7,917 nt of DNA from Nitrosopumilales archaeon (GTDB taxonomy: Archaea; Thermoproteota; Nitrososphaeria; Nitrososphaerales; Nitrososphaeraceae), in the NCBI GenBank assembly GCA_009665115.1, contig WJXE01000077.1, forward strand, positions 1 to 7,917, in the 5' to 3' direction. Positions 1 through 5,517 of the stretch are shown piece after piece. The stretch's first letter is position 1. Every line of letters begins with the position of its first letter. A program made the translations under genes and the position numbers. The notes beneath the pieces are model-generated. The model worked only from the letters and a program-made list of their open reading frames with translations, did not search any database and was not told the origin of the DNA.

Positions 1-2
1 GC

Positions 3-116
3 TTAGCAGATATCTCGGATGGACTCAGGATCAGATATTGGTACAACTAATTTTTCAAAAAACTTTTCAAATCCCGGAGGCGTGATTACAGGTAGTGGTT
101 TGCCAGTATTTCTCCA
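3..116 (-). pseudogene. C-terminal remnant of a cupin-domain protein
   Basis: Read on the minus strand, 116 to 3 gives 37 codons and a TAA stop. They begin WRNTGKPLPVITPPGFEKFF and continue with a short Pro/acidic tail. The pattern 'RNTG-x-P-x-x-V-x-TP-x-GFE-x-FF' is typical of the last strands and final helix of small cupin_2 proteins, whose usual length is 110-160 aa. A TGA lies directly upstream in the same frame (119-117), and no cupin metal-binding HxH motif is seen in the remaining sequence up to the isocitrate dehydrogenase gene, so this is a fragment and not a short gene. The assignment rests on family pattern memory over only 37 residues. A complete gene cannot be hidden to the left, because the fragment's own 3' end is at base 3. 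Confidence 0.5.
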
Positions 117-175
117 TCAAGGATACCTCCGCTCACTAACAATCTGGTTGTAAGATTGGAATTAATCTCCAAATA

Positions 176-185
176 CATATAAATA
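176..185 (+). promoter_or_regulatory. TATA box of the isocitrate dehydrogenase gene
   Basis: CATATAAATA is a good archaeal TATA element. Its centre (about 180) is some 36 bp upstream of the TTG start at 216, which puts transcription start about 5-10 nt before the start codon. No Shine-Dalgarno sequence lies in between, which fits a nearly leaderless mRNA. Confidence 0.6.
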
Positions 186-215
186 GAGAGGATTTTGCCC
201 GTTAATTGATTTCAA

Positions 216-1241
216 TTGTCAAAGAAAACTGCTGCAATTATTCGAGGCGATGGTACCGGACCAGAACTTGTAGAGGCTATGATAAAGGTTCTGAGAGAAT
301 GTAATACTAAGATAGAATTAATTCCATGTAATGCTGGATCTGAGTGGTGGCAAAAAGTAGGTGGCACTTCCTATATTTCCCAAGATGTTTGGAAGCTACT
401 AGAAGATAGTGACGCTTGCTTTAAGGGACCAACTACTACCATTCCAAACCCAAATGCTCCACGCAGCGTTGCAGTGAGTATTAGACAAAAATTTGAATTA
501 TATGCTAATGTCAGGCCTATCAAAACTTACAAAAACGCTGAAAGACGGTTATACTTTATCTGTGTACGTGAGGCAACTGAGGGCTTGTACGCTGGGATCG
601 AATTCAAAACCAGTGATGATTCAGCCATTGCAATTCGGAAGATAACAAGAAAAGGGTGTGAAAGAGTTACTAAAAAGGGATTTCAAATCGCAAATGATGC
701 AGGCTTTAAGAAAGTTTTTGCAATTACAAAAAGGAATATCCTAAAAGAAACTGACGGAATATTCTGGGCAGCAGTAGAAAAGACTCAAAAAGAATTCAAA
801 ACTATCGATTTAGAAGAATACTATATTGACAATATGACACAACAGCTTGTAAAAAATCCAGAGAGATTCAACAACAGTGTCTTGCTTAGCACTAATTTAT
901 TCATGGATATAATTTCAGAATGTGCATCGGGGCACGTAGGATCTATAGGAACCGTCTATTCTGGTAACTATGGAGACCATTACGCAATGTTTGAACCAGC
1001 ACATGGTAGCGCTCCTAAATATGCTGGTAAAAACATGGTAAATCCTGTCGCAACTATTTTATCTGGCGCATGGATGGTTGAATACCTTGGAGAAAAACAC
1101 ATTTCTAAGGCAATCTTTAAAGCTACCGAAGACGTTATTAACGAAAATAAGCACGTTACATACGACCTAGGTGGTAATGCTACTCTATCACAGATGACCG
1201 ACCTAATAGCAACAAAAGCTGGTAAGTTATTAAGAAAATGA
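216..1241 (+). CDS. icd: Isocitrate dehydrogenase (isocitrate/isopropylmalate dehydrogenase family)
   Basis: 341-aa cytosolic enzyme, full length for the family. It should oxidatively decarboxylate isocitrate to 2-oxoglutarate (TCA cycle and ammonia-assimilation carbon). Visible motifs, with E. coli Icd equivalents: S84 and R90 (S113, R119) and R100 in the substrate loop; R118 and Y125 (R153, Y160); K172 (K230); metal site D205, D231 and E235 (D283, D307, D311, the last being Glu here); and the nucleotide loop HGSAPKYAGKNMVNP at 263-277. The Lys-Tyr-Val of that loop plus Y316 match the NADP-binding residues K344, Y345, V351 and Y391 of E. coli Icd, while the equivalent of R395 is Gly320. A86 replaces N115. 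A Ser in the substrate loop and the overall motifs favour isocitrate over isopropylmalate or homoisocitrate, but the family is promiscuous. The start is TTG: an in-frame TGA lies at 207-209 and the next ATG would remove the first strand. It appears monocistronic, with a TATA box at 176-185 and a terminator candidate behind it. Confidence 0.93.
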   Translation: MSKKTAAIIRGDGTGPELVEAMIKVLRECNTKIELIPCNAGSEWWQKVGGTSYISQDVWKLLEDSDACFKGPTTTIPNPNAPRSVAVSIRQKFELYANVRPIKTYKNAERRLYFICVREATEGLYAGIEFKTSDDSAIAIRKITRKGCERVTKKGFQIANDAGFKKVFAITKRNILKETDGIFWAAVEKTQKEFKTIDLEEYYIDNMTQQLVKNPERFNNSVLLSTNLFMDIISECASGHVGSIGTVYSGNYGDHYAMFEPAHGSAPKYAGKNMVNPVATILSGAWMVEYLGEKHISKAIFKATEDVINENKHVTYDLGGNATLSQMTDLIATKAGKLLRK

Positions 1242-1281
1242 GCTAGGAAAAAATAGACCTCCATAATGTGAGTGAGGGTAT

Positions 1282-1328
1282 AAAAGGTTAACTCGATGAC
1301 AATTGTTGATTTTGTTTTAACCTTTTTT
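1282..1328 (+). terminator. Probable terminator of the isocitrate dehydrogenase gene
   Basis: A perfect 10-bp inverted repeat, AAAAGGTTAA (1282-1291) and TTAACCTTTT (1317-1326), is followed by T residues to 1328 and begins 41 bp after the stop codon. The loop is long (25 nt), so the T-run may matter more than the stem, as is usual for archaeal termination. Confidence 0.45.
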
Positions 1329-1486
1329 GCAAGTAGAAGAGAGCCTTAGCCTCATACCTGTTTCAACAGACCAGATTTGTTTTAATCGAACTATGAACTC
1401 TAATTATGATCCCCAATAGGTTTAGAATCTCTTGAGGTGTCGCATGAGGGGCCGCTGTGATAGGTGCTATATAATACTTTTAATTT

Positions 1487-2554
1487 TTATTTGGAGCTTC
1501 TCCTCTTGTGTTCAATTAGATCCATAACCTGGTATCCGTATTCTAGATTGTGTTTGATGTGGTTTATGCCGTGTGAGCCATGAGGAACAAATTTTCCGTC
1601 AAGAAGATTTTCAACATATTTTCTCACCTTTTTTATAGATGTAGTAGCCCTTTGAACTTGATTGTCTGTGAGTTTTCTGCCAAGTTCTTTTTCAAGTTCA
1701 TCTCTAAATTCGTTTGAGTTTGTTGCAAGCTTACAATATTTTTCTATCTTGTTATAATTGGCACAGAGATCACTTATCTTCTTAATGTCTAAACTGTGCA
1801 ACTTAGCAAGCGATTCTCTTATGCCCTTATTTTTTCTTCCTGTAATCTGAACGATTGTTTCAATGAGCTGTTCCTCTTGTATTTGGTCTTTTTCGAACTG
1901 ATCTGCGGAGAAATCAGCTGTTAGGGTTGGATTTATCTGCACAGCCGCAGCAGATGCTGATGTCACTTCTGAAGATCCCTTTATCTTCCTAGAGTTATAG
2001 TATTCATCTAGAGCATTAACTCCTACTCTTTTCCCACTAGTATCTTCCCCAGCATGTAGGATCGCTATAACATCAACAATAATCTTGGGGTAGTTAAGCC
2101 TGAGAGAATCGTTTGAGGTTTGATGATTTTCCATAATATCTCTATAAATCATGAATACCCTTTCGATTGCTCTGCCTCTCTTTTGTTCAGTCGGTAATCC
2201 TTGCGTAGCAAGAGTCAAAAAATCATATAATTCTGGCTGAGAAAAAATGTACCTGCTAGTAGACGAGAAATAGAAGTCTGCTATTACATTCATAGTAGCA
2301 ATGCGTTCTCCATACGTACTGATAGCTTCTGGAGTGATGGCTTGTTCGAAAAATTCATTGATCTTTTCACGAACTTGAGTGTCCTTGTTTATCTTTAATG
2401 TATTCAAACAGTAGTTTAAATCCTTCAATGCCAAAGTTAGATAATTAAGAGTATCTTTTCTTTCTTTTCTCTGTTTCCTTTCTTGCTCATCATGATATAT
2501 GTTCCTTTTTTTTGAAGTCGAGCGTTTGTGCTTATCTGGATGTGATCTCTTCAT
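1487..2554 (-). CDS. Conserved-looking helical protein with His-rich C-terminal motif, unknown function
   Basis: 355 aa, soluble, with no membrane segment or signal peptide. Residues 1-38 are very basic and low in complexity (Lys/Arg/His rich), then the chain is almost entirely helical. A Ser/Ala-rich linker lies near 190-205, an acidic/Gln stretch near 215-230, and helical repeats follow. The C-terminus carries HGSHGINHIKHNLEYGYQ (325-342) with four spaced histidines. This resembles the opening metal-binding His segment of HD-type phosphohydrolases, but no following His-Asp pair exists, so an HD enzyme is not supported. The basic N-terminus suggests a nucleic-acid partner (inference). The ATG at 2554 is preferred over an upstream in-frame ATG at 2635. 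It lies one base after the stop of the 66-aa gene and has GGGAG 9 nt upstream, whereas the longer version would overlap the whole zinc-binding end of that gene. It is the last gene of a three-gene minus-strand operon. I do not recognise the family. Confidence 0.88.
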   Translation of the reverse strand: MKRSHPDKHKRSTSKKRNIYHDEQERKQRKERKDTLNYLTLALKDLNYCLNTLKINKDTQVREKINEFFEQAITPEAISTYGERIATMNVIADFYFSSTSRYIFSQPELYDFLTLATQGLPTEQKRGRAIERVFMIYRDIMENHQTSNDSLRLNYPKIIVDVIAILHAGEDTSGKRVGVNALDEYYNSRKIKGSSEVTSASAAAVQINPTLTADFSADQFEKDQIQEEQLIETIVQITGRKNKGIRESLAKLHSLDIKKISDLCANYNKIEKYCKLATNSNEFRDELEKELGRKLTDNQVQRATTSIKKVRKYVENLLDGKFVPHGSHGINHIKHNLEYGYQVMDLIEHKRRSSK

Positions 2555-2555
2555 A

Positions 2556-2756
2556 CTATCTATCTCCCAACATGAAATAGGGTGGAATTCTCTCCAGCTC
2601 TTCTTTCTTCCAGTGGCAGCTATAACAAAACCCACATCTTATACAGGTAAATTGGCTCCTTGCATTACAAGCCCTACATTCTCGATATCTTAAGTCTAAT
2701 GTGTCTCGCAGATATTCGTGTGGCTGGTGTGAGTAGTGACGACTGATTTGTATCAA
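2556..2756 (-). CDS. 66-aa zinc-finger protein (six Cys), unknown function
   Basis: The core ECRACNARSQFTCIRCGFCY is followed by SCHWKKEELE. Cysteines are C27-x2-C30-x7-C38-x2-C41-x2-C44-x2-C47, then H48, which is enough to bind one or two zinc ions in a cross-brace or treble-clef-like fold. About 25 residues precede it and a charged, Pro-containing tail follows. The start is TTG at 2756: an in-frame TGA is six bases upstream and GAGGT lies 9 nt before it. The TTG overlaps the stop of the upstream 72-aa frame, and its own TAG is one base from the ATG of the 355-aa gene, so it is probably translated by coupling. It is likely an adaptor or nucleic-acid/protein-binding partner of the 355-aa product (inference from gene order only). 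No specific family is recognised. Confidence 0.8.
   Translation of the reverse strand: MIQISRHYSHQPHEYLRDTLDLRYRECRACNARSQFTCIRCGFCYSCHWKKEELERIPPYFMLGDR
2564..2568 (-). promoter_or_regulatory. Shine-Dalgarno site fixing the start of the 355-aa protein
   Basis: GGGAG on the minus strand sits 9 nt before the ATG at 2554, inside the end of the 66-aa gene. The same 9-nt spacing recurs at the other operon-internal starts in this window. Confidence 0.5.
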
Positions 2757-2971
2757 TGATCAATTACCTCTGAATCAAAATGGTATGCAAATGCTGGATT
2801 GAACGCTTCCACATTAGTACGTCGCCTTCCTACCCCTCTTCCCACAAAACAAAGATGATGCAATCCGTCAAAATAAAAAAACTGTCTATCTGCCCTAATT
2901 GTTAAGATGTATACTTTAAAGTCCGCACGGCTAGAGCGCACAATTCTTTTCGTGTCGTTTAGAGCAGCCAT
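2753..2971 (-). CDS. 72-aa hypothetical protein, first gene of the minus-strand operon
   Basis: The frame begins MAALNDTKRIVRSSRADFKV and looks like a small strand-rich soluble protein, with a run of alternating hydrophobic and charged residues (FKVYILTIRADRQFFYFDG) and a Gly/Arg-rich turn. There are no clear metal or catalytic motifs. Two things argue that it is real. A strong TATA box (2991-3000) lies at the right distance for a leaderless start exactly at this ATG, and its TGA overlaps the TTG of the zinc-finger gene by two bases, an operon-type junction. A GTG at 3004 would give 83 aa but lies upstream of the TATA box. It is short and unrecognised, so a leader frame without function remains possible. 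Confidence 0.5.
   Translation of the reverse strand: MAALNDTKRIVRSSRADFKVYILTIRADRQFFYFDGLHHLCFVGRGVGRRRTNVEAFNPAFAYHFDSEVIDH
2766..2770 (-). promoter_or_regulatory. Shine-Dalgarno site for the 66-aa zinc-finger gene
   Basis: GAGGT on the minus strand lies 9 nt before the TTG start at 2756. It supports this unusual start over a later codon. Confidence 0.5.
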
Positions 2972-2990
2972 TGCCACTGCAGTTACAACA

Positions 2991-3000
2991 ATATATATAA
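2991..3000 (-). promoter_or_regulatory. TATA box of the three-gene minus-strand operon
   Basis: TTATATATAT on the minus strand, centred near 2995, is about 25 bp upstream of the ATG at 2971. This predicts transcription start at or next to that codon, hence a leaderless first gene followed by Shine-Dalgarno-dependent ones. Confidence 0.6.
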
Positions 3001-3004
3001 TCAC

Positions 3005-3288
3005 TCTACACTAATATATCTACTACGGAAAAATAATCCATAACTTCAGCTTTTACTATTAATCACTAAAATAGTATGATTCAATTTTCACTAACTCACA
3101 GGCTTCTACATCTGTTCTAACTTTGAAGGGATATCCAATACAGAACATCAAGACTTAACTTAAGCCTCTAATTTTGTTCCGCAACATAGTAGAGATAAAT
3201 CTTTACGAATCTTGTCCACATTATGGCTTTCCATTTTTAGACATGTGAAAATATGGCAACACGCCGGTCAGTATTCAAAATTCATTTT
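3005..3288. other. Intergenic region without recognisable gene
   Basis: AT-rich spacer between divergent transcription units (operon to the left, 50-aa Cys-rich gene to the right). Only very short frames exist: a 24-codon minus-strand frame at about 3232-3158 starting MESHNVDKIRKDLSLLCCG, and a plus-strand stop-free stretch reading ESCPHYGFPFLDM. Either could be a protein scrap, but neither is long enough to call. Confidence 0.4.
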
Positions 3289-3289
3289 G

Positions 3290-3299
3290 TTAATATACA
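3290..3299 (+). promoter_or_regulatory. TATA box of the 50-aa Cys-rich gene
   Basis: TTAATATACA, centred near 3294, lies 26-27 bp before the ATG at 3321. This is the spacing expected for a leaderless archaeal transcript starting at that codon. Confidence 0.55.
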
Positions 3300-3320
3300 T
3301 GCAAGGATAGTATGATAAGA

Positions 3321-3473
3321 ATGTCCCTATCTTCTAAGCAAATTTGGTGTTTTGGTTGTAACTCTATGCAAAGTGTTTGTCTTCACAAAGGATGTCCGGA
3401 GCACTGCGATATGTGTAACAGAATTAAGGAAATTAGATTGAACAGACCTACTCCCCCCGATCTTTCTATTTAA
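3321..3473 (+). CDS. 50-aa Cys-rich zinc-binding microprotein
   Basis: MSLSSKQIWCFGCNSMQSVC opens the protein, followed by LHKGCPEHCDMCNRIKEIRL and a Pro-rich tail. Cysteines are C10-x2-C13, C20, C25 and C29-x2-C32, with His at 22 and 28 between the knuckles. The two outer CxxC pairs could form one zinc site; C20, H22, C25 and H28 could form a second. The charged helix after the last Cys is typical of small zinc fingers that bind nucleic acid or a protein partner. The TATA box at 3290-3299 fits a leaderless start at this ATG. A second in-frame ATG at 3312 would add three residues but lies upstream of the expected transcription start. An antisense 80-codon open frame across the same bases has no such features and was discarded. 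Function is unknown. Confidence 0.72.
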   Translation: MSLSSKQIWCFGCNSMQSVCLHKGCPEHCDMCNRIKEIRLNRPTPPDLSI

Positions 3474-3556
3474 GACGTCTACATTCTTTATATTTAAGAA
3501 ATGGCGACGTCTAGATATCCTAACAGAATAAGTTTCAATATCTTTTATTTCTTTTG

Positions 3557-3564
3557 TATATAAA
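3557..3564 (+). promoter_or_regulatory. TATA-box candidate upstream of the 16-codon frame and cupredoxin remnant
   Basis: TATATAAA in the context TTTTG-TATATAAA-GAC is a near-consensus archaeal TATA box. Transcription would start near 3586-3590 and leave a leader of about 60 nt before the Shine-Dalgarno/ATG at 3635-3651. A second TATA-like run at 3612-3620 lies too close to that Shine-Dalgarno sequence to use it. Confidence 0.35.
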
Positions 3565-3634
3565 GACAAAAGAATAGCTTTACCCTGCAGATTCCGCGAA
3601 ACGATTTATGTAGTATATATAACATTATAAGGGT

Positions 3635-3640
3635 GGAGGT
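3635..3640 (+). promoter_or_regulatory. Consensus Shine-Dalgarno sequence
   Basis: GGAGGT, within GGGTGGAGGT, sits 8 nt before the ATG at 3649. It is the best match to the archaeal 16S 3' end in the window, yet it serves only a 16-codon frame. Confidence 0.45.
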
Positions 3641-3648
3641 CGAACTGC

Positions 3649-3699
3649 ATGGATTTCAAATTTATATCTGAATTATTTCATTGGGAACATGTACTTTAA
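3649..3699 (+). CDS. 16-aa reading frame behind a strong Shine-Dalgarno (leader peptide or broken gene start)
   Basis: MDFKFISELFHWEHVL followed by TAA. Only the initiation signals (GGAGGT at 8-nt spacing, upstream TATA box) support translation; the peptide itself resembles nothing I know. It could be a microprotein, a leader peptide, or the surviving start of the gene whose 3' part is the cupredoxin remnant just downstream in another frame. The last option fits the general decay in this stretch. Confidence 0.25.
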   Translation: MDFKFISELFHWEHVL

Positions 3700-3824
3700 T
3701 CAGCCAGAACCAGACAGATTACATAATTAGAGATGAGATTAAGCCAAGCATGACTGGAACATTTGGGTATCATTGCCTTTATCATCCAACTACAATGAAA
3801 GGAATAATAATACAAGTGCAATGA
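3689..3824 (+). pseudogene. Cupredoxin (type I copper protein) C-terminal remnant
   Basis: From about 3729 to the TGA at 3824 the frame reads RDEIKPSMTGTFGYHCLYHP, then TTMKGIIIQVQ. This is the closing strand-loop-strand of blue copper proteins: a 'PG/PS-x-TGTF-x-Y-x-C' strand, the ligand loop C-x2-H-x3-M and the final 'MKG-x-I-x-V' strand. Cys, His and Met would be three of the four type I copper ligands. In the next frame, 3689-3727 reads MYFNQPEPDRLHN, which resembles the 'W-x-N-x-D-x-x-P-H' segment that carries the first His ligand, with the His lost. So the gene seems to be frameshifted and missing its N-terminal half. Intact relatives are usually secreted electron carriers of 100-200 aa and are abundant in ammonia-oxidising archaea. 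No signal peptide remains. Confidence 0.55.
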
Positions 3825-3885
3825 CTGACTAAGTTGACGTACCATGTATCATTATTAATACTATCCGCAATGCGAGAGGGTATTG

Positions 3886-4229
3886 ATGAGTAGTGATTTT
3901 CTTTTCAAACCGTACGTGATTTTGACCGTAGATGTAGCTGTTCAATCATTTCACATGTTAGAGCACATGATTCAAGTCATACAAAAGTTCGTCTTACAGT
4001 TTCCAATCGCCCATGGGATACTCGGTGCTTCATTAGATTTTGAGCGTGGGTTTGGATAAGCTTTACAAAGACACCAATCAGAAAGATGCAGCTTATTTAT
4101 GGACTAGTTACTTTCGTTCTAGTATTTCAATCATGGCACTTCATAGAACATGCAGTAAAGTTAGATCAACACTTAATTAATGATGCTGTGCTTTCCCAAT
4201 TTAGCTGGATACTGTATCTTAATTCCTAG
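3886..4229 (+). pseudogene. Frameshifted remnant of a membrane protein with repeated H-x3-E-H motifs
   Basis: Frame 1 (3886-4059, 57 codons) starts with ATG and contains VDVAVQSFHMLEHMIQVIQK, then FPIAHGILGASLDFE, and runs into TAA. In another frame the sequence continues from about 4044: WVWISFTKTPIRKMQLIYG, then TFVLVFQSWHFIEHAVKLDQ, and stops at TAG 4227-4229. The two halves carry the same motif, 'V-x-QS-x-H-x2-EH-x5-Q', each in a hydrophobic helix, so the ancestor was a multi-helix membrane protein with an internal duplication and paired His/Glu residues that could bind metal or haem. A one-base shift joins 'LDFE' to 'WVW'. Residues expected between the two repeats seem to be missing, and a third frame after 4225 reads PRVELFSYVRNELL, perhaps further C-terminal debris up to 4317. 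I recall similar proteins in archaea and actinobacteria but cannot name a function. Confidence 0.55.
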
Positions 4230-4339
4230 GGTAGAATTATTTTCGTATGTTAGGAATGAATTACTACTGGATGGTTTTGTGGTAGTGACAGTAGTAGTCT
4301 GCGATTGCTTATTGTAGTTGAGCAGTATATATTGTAGAA

Positions 4340-4516
4340 ATGGCTGAGGTCGAAAAAAACATCAATGATACAGACAAAATCACAAGACATGGGGATAAGC
4401 AGCTGACAAATCTTACTCTCCCCAGCTTTGTATATAATTGTCTATCCTTCTTACCATTCTCGTCAGGCTATAAACAGCAATCAATCATTATGTCCTTGTA
4501 TGGACATTCCATTTAA
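4340..4516 (+). CDS. Doubtful 58-aa hypothetical protein
   Basis: MAEVEKNINDTDKITRHGDK begins a hydrophilic N-terminal half; a more hydrophobic Ser/Phe-rich half with a single Cys follows. The start region looks protein-like (acidic/basic helix), and TATA-like TATATATT lies just upstream, but only about 12 bp away, too near for a leaderless start. No Shine-Dalgarno sequence is seen. It may be a small gene, the start of a broken gene, or chance. Confidence 0.25.
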   Translation: MAEVEKNINDTDKITRHGDKQLTNLTLPSFVYNCLSFLPFSSGYKQQSIIMSLYGHSI

Positions 4517-4564
4517 CAAAGGGACTTTAGGTAGTCCTGAGGCTAAGTAATAAATACTAACAAT

Positions 4565-4876
4565 TTAAGATCCAACTCTTTTCATCTTTGAACCGCATTT
4601 AGGACATGCAGCTTGTTTGTGCTGTGTTCCACAGCTCATACAGTAATACTTCAATGAAGAATTGTCACCGCTGCCGAACATTGATCTTGTCATACTGCCC
4701 GTTTTTCGCATCATTATCCTTCGCATATACAAATTTAACAATATGAATACTCCAAATATAACTGCTAAGGATATTGGAAATGGCAATAACATGGAGATCG
4801 TAAGACTAATTCCAAAGGATATTCCTAGCCATACTAATTGATTGGTAAGGAATTGTTTGTTATTATTGATGCTCAA
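4565..4876 (-). CDS. 103-aa membrane-anchored zinc-ribbon protein
   Basis: Two membrane helices lie at about 13-31 and 34-51, joined by a Pro-containing turn. A basic Met/Arg-rich linker (51-66) follows, then a soluble C-terminal zinc ribbon, YYCMSCGTQHKQAACPKCGS, with C79-x2-C82-x8-C91-x2-C94. The positive linker after helix 2 predicts a cytoplasmic ribbon, with both termini inside. Small proteins of this design are widespread in Thaumarchaeota, without assigned role as far as I know; membrane-tethered binding or assembly functions are possible. The start is TTG at 4876: an in-frame TAA lies 27 bases upstream with no ATG or GTG in between. An A/T-rich element (4890-4900) could be the promoter, though its spacing to the start is short. 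An antisense 60-codon frame over the 5' end is not supported. Confidence 0.85.
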   Translation of the reverse strand: MSINNNKQFLTNQLVWLGISFGISLTISMLLPFPISLAVIFGVFILLNLYMRRIMMRKTGSMTRSMFGSGDNSSLKYYCMSCGTQHKQAACPKCGSKMKRVGS

Positions 4877-5517
4877 ATTCGACTCACACTTAATATTTTT
4901 GGCTTACGGTTATTTAAAGAAATTTCCAAATTGCGTCCATATTATTTCCTTTAATGAAGCCAATGATCCTAACTTCAACACACAACGATACTCTCCTTTG
5001 TTGTTAAGAGAGGAGAATTCTTAATGATTTTATGATAAGATCTGCACAAGCCTTAATACAAGTAACCCAATAGAAGCAGAAGGCGAATGGTTGACTGACC
5101 GTTGTATACATACAGTACGATATGATTCCACATCTCGTTGAATGATCTTTTAACAAATCCTCGATATTTATGTCAGTAAAGGAAGGAAGGAAAGTGGAAG
5201 TTAGGTGAAAGAAGGGAGTCGTCTGGAGAACGAAAGACGCTATGGACAGGGGTAAAGGTGGTAGAAAAATATAACAGTGAATTAAGACAAGAAACTTTGA
5301 AATTGTAATCCTTTTTCCTGAAATAATGGTTTTTAAGAACCTGACTGATTGCAGTTTTGCTGTTAAACCGACAAAATCACGCTCAAATCACTAGTGATAT
5401 TGTATCCGTCAGAATATCCATACTAGCCATAATACAAAATCCGATTTGTGAATTCTGAAATAATAAGAAAAGAAGATCCAAAAAACCCTGAGTTTATCTA
5501 AATTAAAATCTGGGAAT
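4877..5517. other. Long stretch without a recognisable gene
   Basis: About 640 bp. Scanning both strands shows only short open stretches: plus 5028-5141, which includes NTSNPIEAEGEWLTDRCIHT and has no start codon; minus around 5020-4905, which includes KGEYRCVLKLGSLASLKEII, also without start; and the purine-rich segment listed separately. These may be decayed coding pieces. No tRNA-like T-loop, no CRISPR-type repeats and no insertion-sequence ends were found. Confidence 0.4.
5180..5308 (+). other. Strand-biased purine-rich segment with 42-codon open stretch
   Basis: The plus strand is strongly purine-rich between about 5178 and 5290 (AAAGGAAGGAAGGAAAGTGG and onward), unlike its surroundings. 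One frame is open for 42 codons up to TAA 5306-5308, reading GERKTLWTGVKVVEKYNSEL in its second half, but it has no ATG. An overlapping ATG frame (5170) ends after 12 codons. Possibilities are a small non-coding RNA, a C-terminal scrap of a lysine-rich protein, or simple sequence drift. No family is recognised. Confidence 0.25.

Noticed and set aside
980..1264. 94-codon open frame on the minus strand
   Set aside because: Lies antisense to the well-supported isocitrate dehydrogenase; composition is that of a reverse-complement shadow.
1444..1527. 27-codon plus-strand frame beginning MRGRCDRCYII with GAGGTG upstream
   Set aside because: The CxxC is tempting, but the rest is hydrophobic antisense sequence of the 355-aa gene; too short to support.
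1487..1590. HD phosphohydrolase assignment for the 355-aa protein, from its HGSHGINH motif
   Set aside because: The His-Asp pair and later ligands of HD domains are absent because the protein ends shortly after the motif.
2554..2635. 27-residue N-terminal extension of the 355-aa protein
   Set aside because: It would overlap the zinc-binding end of the 66-aa gene; the ATG at 2554 has a Shine-Dalgarno and sits one base after that gene's stop.
2499..2693. 64-codon plus-strand frame
   Set aside because: Antisense to two supported minus-strand genes; no motif or initiation signal.
3327..3569. 80-codon minus-strand frame
   Set aside because: Antisense to the Cys-rich 50-aa gene, which has the better motif and promoter.
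4842..5024. 60-codon plus-strand frame
   Set aside because: Begins inside the antisense of the membrane zinc-ribbon gene and reads as unstructured low-quality sequence.
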